Of a stretch of DNA of 64,000 nt, positions 28,631 to 37,484 are shown piece after piece. A model generated the notes under the pieces. The model worked only from the letters and a program-made list of their open reading frames with translations, ran no database searches and had not been told where the DNA came from. Positions within the stretch are counted from its first letter, which is position 1; each line of letters begins with the position of its first letter. Source of the DNA: Arcanobacterium sp. (GTDB lineage Bacteria > Actinomycetota > Actinomycetes > Actinomycetales > Actinomycetaceae); assembly GCA_022778805.1 (NCBI GenBank), contig JALFSN010000002.1:186001-250000 (forward strand). The letters are read 5' to 3'. The position numbers and the translations under genes were made by a program.

Positions 28631-29860
28631 ATGACGTTTTCTTTAGCGAATGATTACAGTGAGGGCGCACACCCACGCATTCTACGTGCGCTTTCCGCCG
28701 TCAACACTCAGCAGTTTCCTGGATATGGCTCCGACGCCTTGTGCTCGGGGGCCGCTCACGCTATCCAAAACGCTATCGGCGTCCCTGAAGCCAGCGTGTA
28801 TTTTCTCACCGGCGGCACGCAGACTAACCGCACCGTGATTAGTTCTTTGCTGCACCCATACGAAGGTGTGCTCAGCGCCCAGAGTGGGCATATTTCTACT
28901 CATGAGGCGGGAGCTATTGAAAATAGCGGGCACAAGGTCATTCCGCTGCCAGCTCCCGATGGGAAACTCTCCGCCGCTATCGTGCGCAGCTACCTCGAAG
29001 ATTTCTATTCCGATGCCAACCATGCGCACATGGTAAAACCTGGCATGGTGTATATTTCCCACCCCACCGAATACGGCACCCTCTACTCACATGAGGAGCT
29101 TGAGCAGTTGCACGCCGTCACCCAAAGGTATGGCATTCCACTTTACTGTGACGGCGCCCGCCTTGCGTATGGCCTCGCAGCCGCCGGCACTGATGTGCAC
29201 CTCCCAGATCTCGCCAGGCTGTGTGACGTTTTCTATATCGGGGGCACGAAGTGCGGAGCACTATTCGGCGAAGCCGTAGTGTTTTGCACAATCCCCACTC
29301 CGGCGGGTTTCACCACGCATGTGAAGATGAACGGAGCGCTGCTCGCCAAGGGGTGGCTGCTCGGCGTGCAATTCTCTGAATTGTTTTCTCGTGACGGCGG
29401 TGCAGCAGATGGCAGTGCAGCATCGCTCAATGGTGAGGCAGACGATTGTGCGGCACCCCTCGATAGTGAGGCAAACGACGGTGAGGCATTTGAGACATCC
29501 CTTGATGGTGCACATCCGTTAGATTGCTCGGATCACTCGGATTACACCGCTGTCTCTGAGCCCGCTGTCTCTGAGTCTGCCACACTGTACGAGCAGCTTG
29601 GCCGCCATGCAAATCAGCTAGCTGCCACGATTCGAGAAGCACTGCGTCAGAACGGATATCGTGAGTATTTCTCCAATCCCACAAACCAGGTATTTTTTGA
29701 GCTCACGCGCAACCAATATGCCGCGCTCAGCGCATTCGTAGACCTGAGCTTTTGGGAGAACATCGACGCCGAGCGAGTGCTTGTGCGGGCGTGCACCTCT
29801 TGGGCTACTCCCGCCGAGCATGTGGGTGAATTTTGCCGATTGCTCGGCGATCACTCCTGA
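28631..29860 (+). CDS. Threonine aldolase/beta-eliminating lyase family PLP enzyme
   Basis: The ~409-residue fold-type I PLP enzyme starts with LANDYSEGAHPRIL, has LTGGTQTN at the cofactor site, LYCDGARLAYGLAA (PLP Asp) and YIGGTKCGALFGEA with the Schiff-base Lys. It probably cleaves threonine or another beta-hydroxy amino acid. Residues from ~255 to ~320 (DNA 29393-29590) are an Asp/Ala/Ser-rich low-complexity insertion absent from normal members. I chose ATG 28631 from family length; ATG 28571 would add 20 residues and neither has a good ribosome site. Its stop overlaps the convergent deoxyribosyltransferase by 10 bases. Confidence 0.87.
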   Translation: MTFSLANDYSEGAHPRILRALSAVNTQQFPGYGSDALCSGAAHAIQNAIGVPEASVYFLTGGTQTNRTVISSLLHPYEGVLSAQSGHISTHEAGAIENSGHKVIPLPAPDGKLSAAIVRSYLEDFYSDANHAHMVKPGMVYISHPTEYGTLYSHEELEQLHAVTQRYGIPLYCDGARLAYGLAAAGTDVHLPDLARLCDVFYIGGTKCGALFGEAVVFCTIPTPAGFTTHVKMNGALLAKGWLLGVQFSELFSRDGGAADGSAASLNGEADDCAAPLDSEANDGEAFETSLDGAHPLDCSDHSDYTAVSEPAVSESATLYEQLGRHANQLAATIREALRQNGYREYFSNPTNQVFFELTRNQYAALSAFVDLSFWENIDAERVLVRACTSWATPAEHVGEFCRLLGDHS

Positions 29861-30342
29861 GCTGCCTCAGCCACGAGCTCTTCGAGCACTCCACGCAGCT
29901 CATGTGGCTCCACGAATCCGCGCCCGCCGCTCATTTTCAGCACTGCGCCATAGAGATATTGGTTGATACTCCAACTGCGCCGGTCGCCAATCTCCGGCAA
30001 AGTGGTACGACGGATGTCGTCATACAGAAACACGCACCGTTTGGCGGCGTCATGTTCCATCATCTCCAGCACTTGCCCCAGCTCCACGAGCGTGCCGATC
30101 GCAAACTCTTTCACATTGAAAATCACGAGGTCAGCCCGCTGTAGACGCTCGGTATCCTCGCGCAGAATTTTCTCTGCGAGCTTGTTATTTTCCTCCACCG
30201 AGACGTTCTTCTTGTCGTTGATGCCTTTGTTTTTGATCGGCGAATAGTAATCAAGGCCGAGATCTTTCACCACATTTTCAATTTGAGAAAGCTCGTATTG
30301 CGAACCTGCGCTCATAATGTCGCCCGCGATATAAACAAACAT
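29851..30342 (-). CDS. Nucleoside 2-deoxyribosyltransferase
   Basis: The 163-residue enzyme starts MFVYIAGDIMSAGSQYELSQI and shows the family's substrate loop and DLVIFNVKEFAIGTLVELG, with Asp and Glu expected for transfer of deoxyribose between bases in nucleotide salvage. The frame stays open upstream to a GTG at 30543 and encodes a Cys-rich segment (CSRCGIGC), but the family length and AGAAGCGAG before ATG 30342 favour the short form. Confidence 0.82.
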   Translation of the reverse strand: MFVYIAGDIMSAGSQYELSQIENVVKDLGLDYYSPIKNKGINDKKNVSVEENNKLAEKILREDTERLQRADLVIFNVKEFAIGTLVELGQVLEMMEHDAAKRCVFLYDDIRRTTLPEIGDRRSWSINQYLYGAVLKMSGGRGFVEPHELRGVLEELVAEAAQE

Positions 30343-30724
30343 CTCGCTTCTTCCAGCTCGTGCTTCTGCAGGCGGCTCTCCCCTGCAGCTCTTGTCCATC
30401 TGAATATAGCGCGGCAATACGGGGATAGTGCAGCCGATGCCGCAGCGTGAGCACATTTGACCAAACACGCAGGCGTGACGCCGCTCTCCCACTGGCTCTA
30501 TGTACGCTTGCACGCCAACAATGCCAGCCCTGTCAGTATCCACCGCTCATGTGAACTACGCGCGCCCCGCGCATTCGCGCGTCACGCCCGCACGGAGTAC
30601 CCACGTAAACTTGAGCCTACACAGAATTTCACATGAGCCACGCCACCGCGCAAGCCCGCAAATGGCAACCTATGTGAAAAACCTAAGCCCATACCTGCGC
30701 GTCACGCCCGCACCCATCGCACTG

Positions 30725-32167
30725 CTAGTCGTTGCGGCGCTGCTGCTGCACCAATACTTTCCGCTCAAGCGGAATCGTAAGCAATACTGGAATAGCAGTG
30801 ACGATGACCCCCGAAGCGATAATAACCGGCAAGAGCTGCTCATTTTGGGGCACGGGAGGAGCTGTCAGCGTCATCAATGCCAGTACAACGCCCATCGTCA
30901 CTGCTATACACATCAGCACGGTGAACGGCACTAGCACCTGCTGAACCCGCGCGGAAGAAAATGTCTTCATGGGAGCTCCAATCAGCACCAGCGTCTTCTC
31001 CTCGCTGGCACGATCAAATACGTCTGACGCCTGCTGCAAAAGCGTGGACAGCGCACCCAGGATAAGAGTGAAAATTAAGGCAATCGCCACTCCTTTTACA
31101 ACGTCACCCTGGATGATCGCGCCGATGGCTTCCATCTGCGATCCCGTATCATGCCCAGCACTACGCACAGCCGTAGAGTTTCCTATAATCGGGAAACTAG
31201 CCAGCACTACGACGTAGGATGCGATCATCCCCATCAGCAGCACGCCCGTAATGGTTCGCCAGACGGAACGGGGAGAGTCAATCAAACGGCGAGCAGCGAT
31301 GAGCCGAGCCGGATTCTTCGTACGCAACACCAAACGCCCAAGTATGTGCACCACGAATGGCCCCAGGATAGAAAAGCCCATGATAAGCACCAGCAAGATG
31401 ATTGTGTATGCTATGACTCGCTCCACGATTCCCTCCATCTTGATCGTCCCATTGCTAATAGATTGTGCGAGATAGATGGAGGCCCCGATAAGCAGCACAA
31501 AAAGCACCACCCGCCAGTAGCCAAGCGCTTTAGGAGCCACGCGGCGTGAGACTCCCAGCGGAGAAATAGAGACTTTTATCAATCCGACGAGAGTCGATGC
31601 GAACGCCACTGCGGCCAGCACCAGAAATGCACAAATCACCAACCACCACGGTATAAGCATTTCATTCATCGCGATAGGCACAGTGCCGAAACTGACGAAC
31701 CCCCACAGCGGCAGCGTGACGACGTACAGAATAAAACCGATGGCGAATCCCACCGCGAACTGCACGAACGTTTCGAGGAGAGCTAGAAAACGCACTTCGT
31801 TCGCCGTCATACCTAAAAGCCGCAGCGAGGCGAGCCGCCGAGAGCGCCCTTGAGCCCCCAATCTGGCCGCCCCCATGCCGAGGGAGAAAATCGGCACAAG
31901 AAGAATGACTAGTGCAATAAAGGAAAAAGTCGATAGCGCTTCGCCTGTGGCAGCAGTGAGATCTGCGGAGACACCAAGATTGTTGGCCATCATCGCGTCA
32001 AGAGTATCTTTACGCTGGAAAAACATCCATACGCCACCAAGCGTGGTGAGCGCCAGAAAGCTGGAGCCAGCAAAAGCGGTTGCCGCAAAAGAGTCGAGTA
32101 TGCCATTGCCTTTGCGGTTGCGCAGCCGCGCCGCAGAAAGACGAGAGGCAAGAGATATGGTGTTCAT
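30725..32167 (-). CDS. ABC transporter permease, FtsX-like
   Basis: The 480-residue membrane protein has two FtsX-like halves, each with several helices (LGMTANEVRFLALLETFVQFAVG; GAPMKTFSSARVQQVLVPF), typical of MacB/BceB-type exporters or mechanotransmitters. It overlaps its ATPase by 4 bases. The divergent sensor kinase and regulator suggest the system responds to envelope stress or antimicrobial peptides; this is an inference from context. Confidence 0.87.
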   Translation of the reverse strand: MNTISLASRLSAARLRNRKGNGILDSFAATAFAGSSFLALTTLGGVWMFFQRKDTLDAMMANNLGVSADLTAATGEALSTFSFIALVILLVPIFSLGMGAARLGAQGRSRRLASLRLLGMTANEVRFLALLETFVQFAVGFAIGFILYVVTLPLWGFVSFGTVPIAMNEMLIPWWLVICAFLVLAAVAFASTLVGLIKVSISPLGVSRRVAPKALGYWRVVLFVLLIGASIYLAQSISNGTIKMEGIVERVIAYTIILLVLIMGFSILGPFVVHILGRLVLRTKNPARLIAARRLIDSPRSVWRTITGVLLMGMIASYVVVLASFPIIGNSTAVRSAGHDTGSQMEAIGAIIQGDVVKGVAIALIFTLILGALSTLLQQASDVFDRASEEKTLVLIGAPMKTFSSARVQQVLVPFTVLMCIAVTMGVVLALMTLTAPPVPQNEQLLPVIIASGVIVTAIPVLLTIPLERKVLVQQQRRND

Positions 32168-32898
32168 CTGTTCATCACCTCATCCATAGCGCGATCCGTC
32201 TGCACGAGGCCGTCTCGAATCTCTACCAGTCGCTCGCACCAGGCAGCCACTTTGACATCGTGAGTGATGATGACGAGCGCGCTGCCATTCATGCGGCTAG
32301 CAGTCGTGAGAATCTGCATGACCTCCTGGCCGGTCGCCTGATCCAAAGCCCCCGTGGGCTCATCAGCAAATACCACGGCCGGATCACAGGCTAATGCGCG
32401 AGCTACTGCCACCCGCTGCATTTGTCCGCCACTCATTTCACCAGAACGCTTCCTACGCTGATCGGACACCCCGAGTTTGCTGAGCCACTCATCGGCCACA
32501 GCATTAGCTTTTGCGCGATTTTCTCCTTTCAACAGCAACGGAAGAGCCACATTCTCGCGCGCCGTGAGCTCAGGCACGAGCTGGCCATCTTGGAAAACGA
32601 AGCCAAAGCGCTCCCGACGAAGCCGAGAGCGGGCAGCATCGCTCATATTGCTTATCAGCTCATTGCCAAAGAGCACGCGGCCACTCGTCGGTTTGAGAAT
32701 CCCTGATAGCACATGCAAAAGTGTGGACTTTCCAGAGCCAGACGGCCCCATAATGGCAATCTGCTCCCGCTCATGGATTGTGATATCGACGCCCGCGAGC
32801 GCATGCACCAATCCGGAGCGTGAAGAGCCAAAATCTTTGGAAAGTCCTAGGCCAGAGAGGAGGGCTGGATTCATCTGTGTTTGAGATATATCGTTCAT
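32164..32898 (-). CDS. ABC transporter ATP-binding protein, MacB/LolD type
   Basis: The 244-residue ATPase has Walker A GPSGSGKST, signature MSGGQMQR, Walker B VVFADEPTGALD and the switch His in ITHD. ATPases with ADEPTGALD pair with FtsX-like permeases, as here. Transcription starts from a region with a perfect 12-bp dyad. Confidence 0.93.
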   Translation of the reverse strand: MNDISQTQMNPALLSGLGLSKDFGSSRSGLVHALAGVDITIHEREQIAIMGPSGSGKSTLLHVLSGILKPTSGRVLFGNELISNMSDAARSRLRRERFGFVFQDGQLVPELTARENVALPLLLKGENRAKANAVADEWLSKLGVSDQRRKRSGEMSGGQMQRVAVARALACDPAVVFADEPTGALDQATGQEVMQILTTASRMNGSALVIITHDVKVAAWCERLVEIRDGLVQTDRAMDEVMNR

Positions 32899-32950
32899 AC
32901 TCTTATTTCAGCGCATACGCGCCGGATAGAAAATAGTGCTGCTCCCCGAT

Positions 32951-32976
32951 TGTGGGTAGTGCCAGCACTACCCACA
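32951..32976. promoter_or_regulatory. Perfect 12-bp inverted repeat upstream of the ABC exporter
   Basis: TGTGGGTAGTGC-CA-GCACTACCCACA lies about 53 bases before the ATPase start, in the space shared with the divergent two-component genes. It is a good candidate site for the NarL/LuxR-type regulator encoded nearby. The rest of 32899-33350 shows no gene. Confidence 0.6.
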
Positions 32977-33350
32977 CCCCACCGCTGGCGCTACCCCGCC
33001 GTCACTTGCCGGCCTAGCACTGCCCTCCGGCACAGCCCACCATATTGAACGCTGGCATATCAAACGCGAATTTTATAGGAATGGTTAAAGGCTGCCGTCC
33101 CAGTTTTCTGGTACTCCAAGAGCCGCGCGCGTCACCATTAGATTCGAGGAGAATATATCGTGGCTATCGTTCATAGGAACGACTATCTTCGACGGCTACA
33201 AAACATCCTATAACCCAATTTCTATGTGAGATGCACAGCTCTCCTTTCTCAAAGCCCTAGTAGCGAGTTCGTCAGTTGCCGCTTACACGAACGGAGGCTC
33301 CACAGTGCCAGCTGTACAGTACAATCGTGTGCGTGTGGGAGAGATTACAA

Positions 33351-34214
33351 ATGCGAAAGAAGGGGCACCGGCTTTCACCTGCCCAGCAGATTACGCAGCT
33401 GATCGCTTCGCGCCGTGAAATCGTGCAAGCTTTCGAGATTGAACGCCGCCGAATCGAGCGCGATCTGCACGATGGCGCCCAGCAATATCTGGTGGCGGAA
33501 AATATGGCTATTGGCGAAGCGCTGCTCATGCTGCAGCTTTATCCCGAGGACTTACCTCCGCAACTGCGCGATCTGCCATCCGTCTTGGAGCGAGCCCAGA
33601 GAGTTGGAGAGCAAGGCTTAGCCGCTCTGCGCGCCGCCGTCAATAACATCCATCCGAAGATTCTCTCCGATTTGGGGCTGGAAGAAGCTATTAAACTCGC
33701 CGCTCACACCAGTGCGATGCCAGCCCGCGTGATTGCGCCTCACCCATTGCCCACAATGCCCGAGGGAGTAGTGGCCACAGCTTATTTCTTCACCACCGAA
33801 GCACTCACGAACTGTGCGAAATATGCTCCAAATGCCCATGTGAGTATCCTCCTCGTCTCCGATCAATCTCTGCACGTATCCGTGGTGGACGACGGGCCAG
33901 GAGGCGCCCACGTGCTCTCTGGCCACGGTTTGGCTGGCTTGCGCGAGCGCCTCAGCGCTTTCGGCGGAGAGCTGCACGTTGATTCACCGATCGGCGGCCC
34001 CACCACCGTGGCAGCGTCTATTCCACTATTGCTCTTCCCTGGGGAGACGGCGATTGGTACGCCGCGTTCAGACAACTCCCCGAATGCCACCCAACACTCC
34101 GACGACTCCCCAAATACCGCTCAACACTCCAGCAGTCCCACCGCCCAGCGCTCCAGCAGTCCCACTGGTCCGCCAATAGTCACTCTGGCCGCTCCTGACC
34201 GCCCCAGCCAGTAG
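33351..34214 (+). CDS. Soluble sensor histidine kinase (HisKA_3 type)
   Basis: The 287-residue kinase has the phospho-His motif IERDLHDGAQQYLV and an HATPase_c domain (VVDDGPGG; GHGLAGLRERLSAFGG). It has no membrane segment or sensor domain, unlike most relatives, so it may sense through the FtsX-like permease or an intracellular cue. The last ~50 residues are a Ser/Pro/Thr repeat (SDNSPNATQH, SDDSPNTAQH, SSSPTAQR, SSSPTGPP). GGGAGA precedes ATG 33351; the earlier start has no support. Confidence 0.88.
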   Translation: MRKKGHRLSPAQQITQLIASRREIVQAFEIERRRIERDLHDGAQQYLVAENMAIGEALLMLQLYPEDLPPQLRDLPSVLERAQRVGEQGLAALRAAVNNIHPKILSDLGLEEAIKLAAHTSAMPARVIAPHPLPTMPEGVVATAYFFTTEALTNCAKYAPNAHVSILLVSDQSLHVSVVDDGPGGAHVLSGHGLAGLRERLSAFGGELHVDSPIGGPTTVAASIPLLLFPGETAIGTPRSDNSPNATQHSDDSPNTAQHSSSPTAQRSSSPTGPPIVTLAAPDRPSQ

Positions 34215-34402
34215 CTCACTATCCATGCCGATTCACGGAACGCACAGGCTGCCCTCGTGCACGCATCGTTCGTTCGCATCGCCACCTGCTCGCATCGTCG
34301 ATCTATTAAACGCCGTCCCCGTATCTGCTAACCCTTATATCCACCATCCACACAGACTCTCGCATCCCCCGCCGCAGAAATTCATCCAGAAAGGCTGCCC
34401 CC

Positions 34403-35194
34403 ATGAAAATTTTCCTTGCAGACGATGCCGCTCTCATTCGCGCTGGTCTCACCGAAATTTTGCAGCGCGCAGGGCACGAGATTGTGGGGCACGCCAGCTC
34501 TGCCACCGAACTGGAAACACAACTCACCGCCATGCTCACAGCTGGGGAAATAGTCGATGTACTCATCACCGATGTACGGATGCCACCAACGATGAGTGAC
34601 GACGGGCTGCGCGCCGCCGTCACCCTGCGTCATGCTTTCCCCATGCTAGGGGTAATGGTCCTCTCACAATACGTAGCCCCCGCGTATGCAAGTGCTCTCT
34701 TCACCCCTGACGACTCCCCTCGTGCCGGATGCTCCGCCGCAGCGATCGGATACGGAAATGAAGCGGGAAAAATGGGAGCTCGTGGCCGGCCATGGACTGC
34801 CGCATCCACCAGCTTCACAGGCAGTACTCCCACTGGAGGGCTGGGTTATCTACTCAAAGATCGCGTGATGCACGTGGCCGATTTCATTCGGGCGCTCACG
34901 ATCGTGGCTGCTGGCGGCGTGGTGGTCGATCCAGAGGTCGCAGCGGGATTAGTCCAAGCAAAAAGTACTGTGCTTTCAGCGCTCACTCCCCGCGAGCGCG
35001 AAGTGTTGGAACTGATGGCTCAAGGATATTCCAACAGTGAGATAGCCGGCCAGCTTTACCTTTCCGTGGCTGCGATAGCCAAGCACGTGGCCAATATCTT
35101 TCTCAAGCTCGGCCTTGCCCCAGGTGAGGAAAACCGGCGCGTGCGTGCCGTGTTGGCCTATCTCACGGCCACTGGCGGAGCTACGGCGTCATAA
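34403..35194 (+). CDS. NarL/LuxR-family response regulator
   Basis: The 263-residue regulator partners the kinase upstream. The receiver carries FLADDAA and the phospho-acceptor D57 in ITDVRMPP; the C-terminal HTH has LTPREREVLELMAQGYSNSEIAGQLYLS. About 45 residues (101-146, TPDDSPRAG to STPTGG) are inserted within the receiver just before GLGYLLKD, where relatives need only a few residues; this sits next to the signalling face and could alter dimerisation. AAAGG precedes the ATG. Confidence 0.9.
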   Translation: MKIFLADDAALIRAGLTEILQRAGHEIVGHASSATELETQLTAMLTAGEIVDVLITDVRMPPTMSDDGLRAAVTLRHAFPMLGVMVLSQYVAPAYASALFTPDDSPRAGCSAAAIGYGNEAGKMGARGRPWTAASTSFTGSTPTGGLGYLLKDRVMHVADFIRALTIVAAGGVVVDPEVAAGLVQAKSTVLSALTPREREVLELMAQGYSNSEIAGQLYLSVAAIAKHVANIFLKLGLAPGEENRRVRAVLAYLTATGGATAS

Positions 35195-35200
35195 AAATAT

Positions 35201-35234
35201 CATGGCACACCAGAGATCATGGCACACCAGCGGC
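35201..35234. repeat. 17-bp tandem duplication after the regulator stop
   Basis: atcatggcacaccagag and atcatggcacaccagcg lie in tandem 7 bases after the stop codon of the response regulator. Confidence 0.85.
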
Positions 35235-35253
35235 TCTGGACTCAGGCGCATTA

Positions 35254-35991
35254 CTAACCGACGATAGCGCTCCAGAGCACTTTCAATGAGCCGAGAAAGG
35301 CGACCGTCAAAGCAATAGCGCGCGCCCAAGAGGGCTTAATAAACGCCCGTAAAAATTTGGTCAGTACAATTCCGACAATGACGGCTGCTACTGATACCAC
35401 AATTGTGCTCGGTGGCAGCACCCGGAAAGCCGCACCTTGGCCATCGACCAGTACTCGTCCGCTCACCACGACCACGTTCATCACCATGAAAAGCGGCTGC
35501 ACGGTGGCAGCAAATTCGCGCTGTTCCCATCGGGTGGCCTGCGCATAGGCCGCCATCACTGGCCCTGCCTGCGAGACGAACATCGACGTCACTCCGCTGG
35601 CAAACCCCAAACTTGCATTGGCTATAGGAAGTGGCATCGGCTTAAAGTGCGACGCAAAGAACGAGAAGACGACGAGAACGAGCATGAGCACACCGAGCAC
35701 CAGCATTGCTGCGCGCTCTGGAATAAACAGCAGCAAAATCATAGGGATAATCATGCCTGGGATGGAGTACGCCGCCAGCGGGGCAAACCGCCGCCAATTT
35801 ATCTCTTTCCACAGCGCCACCATCATCGCCACGTTCACGAGCGAAGAGATCACACTCGCCCAGACCACCGAATAATGCGGCCCCAGCATAGCTACGTAGA
35901 ACGGCATGATAACCATGCCAAAACCCATGCCAGATACGCCTTGTACACAGGTGGCAAACATCGTGATAAGCGCAAAGAGAAAAAGATCCAT
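35254..35991 (-). CDS. TauE/SafE-family permease
   Basis: The 245-residue membrane protein has about eight helices in two similar halves, beginning ATCVQGVSGMGFGMVIMP, with the second half repeating the pattern at ASLGFASGVTSMFVSQAGPVMAAY. TauE/SafE proteins export sulfite, sulfoacetate or related organic anions. Substrate is unknown. Repeats of AGCGCT lie upstream. Confidence 0.88.
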   Translation of the reverse strand: MDLFLFALITMFATCVQGVSGMGFGMVIMPFYVAMLGPHYSVVWASVISSLVNVAMMVALWKEINWRRFAPLAAYSIPGMIIPMILLLFIPERAAMLVLGVLMLVLVVFSFFASHFKPMPLPIANASLGFASGVTSMFVSQAGPVMAAYAQATRWEQREFAATVQPLFMVMNVVVVSGRVLVDGQGAAFRVLPPSTIVVSVAAVIVGIVLTKFLRAFIKPSWARAIALTVAFLGSLKVLWSAIVG

Positions 35992-36031
35992 AAGCCTTAA
36001 TGTACGGCTTTGAACATATTAATCGTAATTT

Positions 36032-36090
36032 GCAAGCGCTCTCACCGTACGTCATTCGCGAGCGCTCTCACCTAGCGTGCAAGCGCTTTT
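36032..36090. promoter_or_regulatory. Three AGCGCT-centred repeats upstream of the TauE-like gene
   Basis: gcaagcgctctcacc (36032-36046), gcgagcgctctcacc (36058-36072) and gcaagcgctttt (36079-36090) recur at 26 and 21 bases. Centres of the form CAAGCGCT resemble LacI-family operator cores, so a repressor site is possible. Low certainty. Confidence 0.35.
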
Positions 36091-36149
36091 GCCGCTACCG
36101 ATGCTGCTGTTTGCTTGGTCTGCCGCGAACTGAAGTGCTTGGTGACACG

Positions 36150-37331
36150 CTACGCATGTGCCGGCGTCAGCTCCCCTACTAATGGCCGTCCTATGAGCGT
36201 GCGAACTTGCTCAGAGCTGCACCCCTGCGAAAACAAGAAAATGAGCTTGGCATAGAGCGCTTCTATCATCGCGTCTTCACCGCTGACTGCTCCAGCATCA
36301 AGCAACGCGTGCCCCGTGGCATAGGCGCGCAGATCCGTGCGCGGATGCAGCGTCTGGCTGGAGGCCACAATCACACATCCGCTGCCGCTCGCCTCAGCCA
36401 ACACATCCACAAATCCTGGCTCCTGCGCGGGCACATTCCCCATGCCATAGCCGCGTATGACGACGGCGCGTGGGAGTGGAGTGAGCGCTGCTGCTAAACG
36501 TTGGGCATTCATTCCTGGAGTTACGTGTAGCACCATCACGTCGTGAGGAACAAAAGGCCGAGGAGGGAAGGGCAACCTTGCCCGCCGATAGTTATCTACC
36601 TGCTGCGAGTAGGCTATTTGCCACGAATCAGCCACTAGCTGCGAGCCGTCCATCTGTGCTATCGGAGCCACGCCAGGGCTTGCAAATGCTTCAAAATCCC
36701 AGGCGGAGATTTTGGTCGCGCGGTTGCCACGCAGGAGATGCCGGCCAAAGAAAATATACACTCCCACCAGCCCAGGATGAGCGGCTGCCTGCAGCGCCCC
36801 CATCACGTTGGAATACGCATCTGATTTGGCATCCGTGAGTGGAAGCTGCGCCCCCGTCATAATGATCGGCGCCGCGATATCAGGCAATGCGAAAGAGAGC
36901 GCCGCCGCCGTGTAGGCCATAGTGTCGCTGCCGTGGAGAATCACGAAAGCATCGCCGCTTCCTACATCGACGCTTCCATCAGCGCTTTCTACATTGCCCT
37001 TTTCTGCATCTTTATCCGCAGCATCAGCCTCATCTGCGGCACCGGCGCTCACAGCATTGCTGGCGCTCACAGTATGGCTGGTGGTGGCATTTCCACCCGC
37101 GCTACGGCTGACGGCGCGCACCGCATCCACAATCTGCTGCCACGCAGCTGGCGTGGCATTCGCGGAGTCGATGAGCGGACTGAGCTGCATAAAGCTGACG
37201 TTCCCAGCAAAATCAGTGCCCGCTAGCTGTCTATTGAGCCATTCCGCTAGCTCTGTATCCGGCACTAGCCCCTCATCGGAGGTGCGCATACCAATAGTGC
37301 CGCCAGCGTATATCACGTGAATATGCCTCAT
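36150..37331 (-). CDS. ansA: L-asparaginase, type I-like
   Basis: The 393-residue cytoplasmic enzyme hydrolyses asparagine to aspartate and ammonia. The N-terminal Thr motif IYAGGTIGM and the second catalytic motif HGSDTMAYTAAALSF are intact, and RGYGMGNVP and SQTLHPRTDL follow. Residues ~75-127 are a low-complexity Ala/Ser/Asp/Glu insertion not found in normal members (~330 residues). It is divergent from an AspT/YidE-type transporter, suggesting asparagine use coupled to aspartate exchange. Confidence 0.92.
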   Translation of the reverse strand: MRHIHVIYAGGTIGMRTSDEGLVPDTELAEWLNRQLAGTDFAGNVSFMQLSPLIDSANATPAAWQQIVDAVRAVSRSAGGNATTSHTVSASNAVSAGAADEADAADKDAEKGNVESADGSVDVGSGDAFVILHGSDTMAYTAAALSFALPDIAAPIIMTGAQLPLTDAKSDAYSNVMGALQAAAHPGLVGVYIFFGRHLLRGNRATKISAWDFEAFASPGVAPIAQMDGSQLVADSWQIAYSQQVDNYRRARLPFPPRPFVPHDVMVLHVTPGMNAQRLAAALTPLPRAVVIRGYGMGNVPAQEPGFVDVLAEASGSGCVIVASSQTLHPRTDLRAYATGHALLDAGAVSGEDAMIEALYAKLIFLFSQGCSSEQVRTLIGRPLVGELTPAHA

Positions 37332-37484
37332 CGTTGTACCCTACATCTGACCAGCGCGTATTCCCAGTACGTTTTGGCTGCACCGTTTCATGATGCACGA
37401 ATGCTCATTTTATGATGAGTATGGGGTGTGTCTATTTCTCATAGCACTCTCCACGGCATTTTCCGCGACGAAAGAAAGCCCACA

